NCBI GenBank assembly: GCA_027030435.1
Contig: JALVEX010000138.1
Coordinates: 1 to 13,336 of the forward strand
Direction: 5' to 3'
Length of the DNA stretch: 13,336 bases
DNA from: Paracoccaceae bacterium
GTDB lineage: Bacteria > Pseudomonadota > Alphaproteobacteria > Rhodobacterales > Rhodobacteraceae
The notes under the pieces were generated by a model. The model did not search any database, was not told the DNA's origin, and saw only the letters and a program-made list of their open reading frames with translations. Position 1 is the stretch's first letter. Each line of letters opens with the position of its first letter. Position numbers and translations under genes: made by a program. Shown here one piece after another: positions 13,138-13,336 of this stretch.

Positions 13138-13336
13138 ATGTGGAACCGACTTCTGAAACAGCTCGTGAAAGGCATCGTTGAAAGCGGCACGCTCACGATG
13201 CACATGCCAGACGGCAGCGTTGAAACATATGGCGACGGCACGGGAAAGCCCGTGGTGATCCATATCAGCGATCCGGCATTCGCCCGCAGGATGGTGTTCA
13301 ATCCCGAGCTCGCCGTGGGCGAGGCCTATATGGACG
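13138..13336 (+). CDS. Cyclopropane-fatty-acyl-phospholipid synthase family methyltransferase, N-terminal part (3' end outside the window)
   Basis: The first 66 codons of a gene running off the window. MWNRLLKQLVKGIVESGTL, then the MPDGSVETYGDGTG strand pair, then IHISDPAFARRMVFNPELAVGEAYMD match the N-terminal domain of the CFA-synthase family. These SAM-dependent enzymes add a methylene or methyl group to unsaturated fatty-acyl chains of membrane lipids. The PELAVGEAYMDG-type motif is the best marker; the methyltransferase domain itself is not in view, so the exact activity (cyclopropane synthase or a related lipid methyltransferase) is open. The ATG at 13138 has GGAGGGAGG just upstream. 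Upstream lie two small hairpins and a CtrA-box-like motif. Confidence 0.82.
   Translation, partial: MWNRLLKQLVKGIVESGTLTMHMPDGSVETYGDGTGKPVVIHISDPAFARRMVFNPELAVGEAYMD

Noticed and set aside
12975..13181. 68-codon GTG-started frame in the aspS/CFA intergenic region
   Set aside because: It crosses the CtrA-like site and two hairpins and overlaps the CFA-synthase-like start; no homology recognised.

Overview
The window is GC-rich DNA (about two-thirds G+C by eye) of a Gram-negative bacterium, most likely an alphaproteobacterium near the Rhodobacterales. The reasons are a DUF1467 protein beside methylmalonyl-CoA epimerase, a YdjA-like nitroreductase translationally coupled to an EI24/CysZ-type membrane protein, an alphaproteobacterial-type AspRS, and a cyclopropane-fatty-acid-synthase-like gene with the N-terminus typical of that group. 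The genus is not determined. Coding density is very high: no gene-free stretch reaches 300 bases. I see no tRNA, rRNA, insertion sequence, phage gene or CRISPR array.

Layout. 1-4423 (+): the 3' part of xylA (xylose isomerase); a secreted di-haem cytochrome c peroxidase/MauG-family protein whose ATG overlaps the xylA stop; and a secreted DUF255 (YyaL/SPATA20-type) thioredoxin-fold protein with an extra C-terminal DsbD-alpha-like domain. 4410-6694 (-): two tandem M48-family metalloprotease lipoproteins, then a VIT/CCC1-type Fe/Mn transporter whose 3' end overlaps the DUF255 gene by 14 bases. 6907-7486: a small acidic conserved protein (+) converging on a DUF167/YggU protein (-). 7667-9006 (+): nitroreductase and EI24 membrane protein joined by an ATGA overlap. 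8945-9663 (-): methylmalonyl-CoA epimerase and DUF1467, overlapping the EI24 gene tail-to-tail by 62 bases. 9837-10942 (+): a single-REC response regulator and a 41-residue one-pass membrane peptide behind a structured leader. 11092-12867 (-): aspS, facing a strong bidirectional hairpin. 13138-end (+): start of a cyclopropane-fatty-acyl-phospholipid-synthase-family gene.

How the genes work together. This is mainly housekeeping and envelope functions, not one accessory system. The best candidate for something under-described is the pair at 725-4423: a periplasmic haem peroxidase followed by a periplasmic DUF255 protein carrying its own DsbD-alpha-like module, which suggests envelope thiol/peroxide redox work. 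On the regulatory side, the only three TTAA tetranucleotides in the window lie in two intergenic regions. Two of them sit in TTAA-N7-TTAT arrangements resembling CtrA boxes, upstream of the response regulator and of the CFA-synthase-like gene. The aspS 5' region holds an 11-bp perfect dyad next to a promoter whose spacer is (GC)6. I did not find a clear novel multi-gene defence or mobile system.
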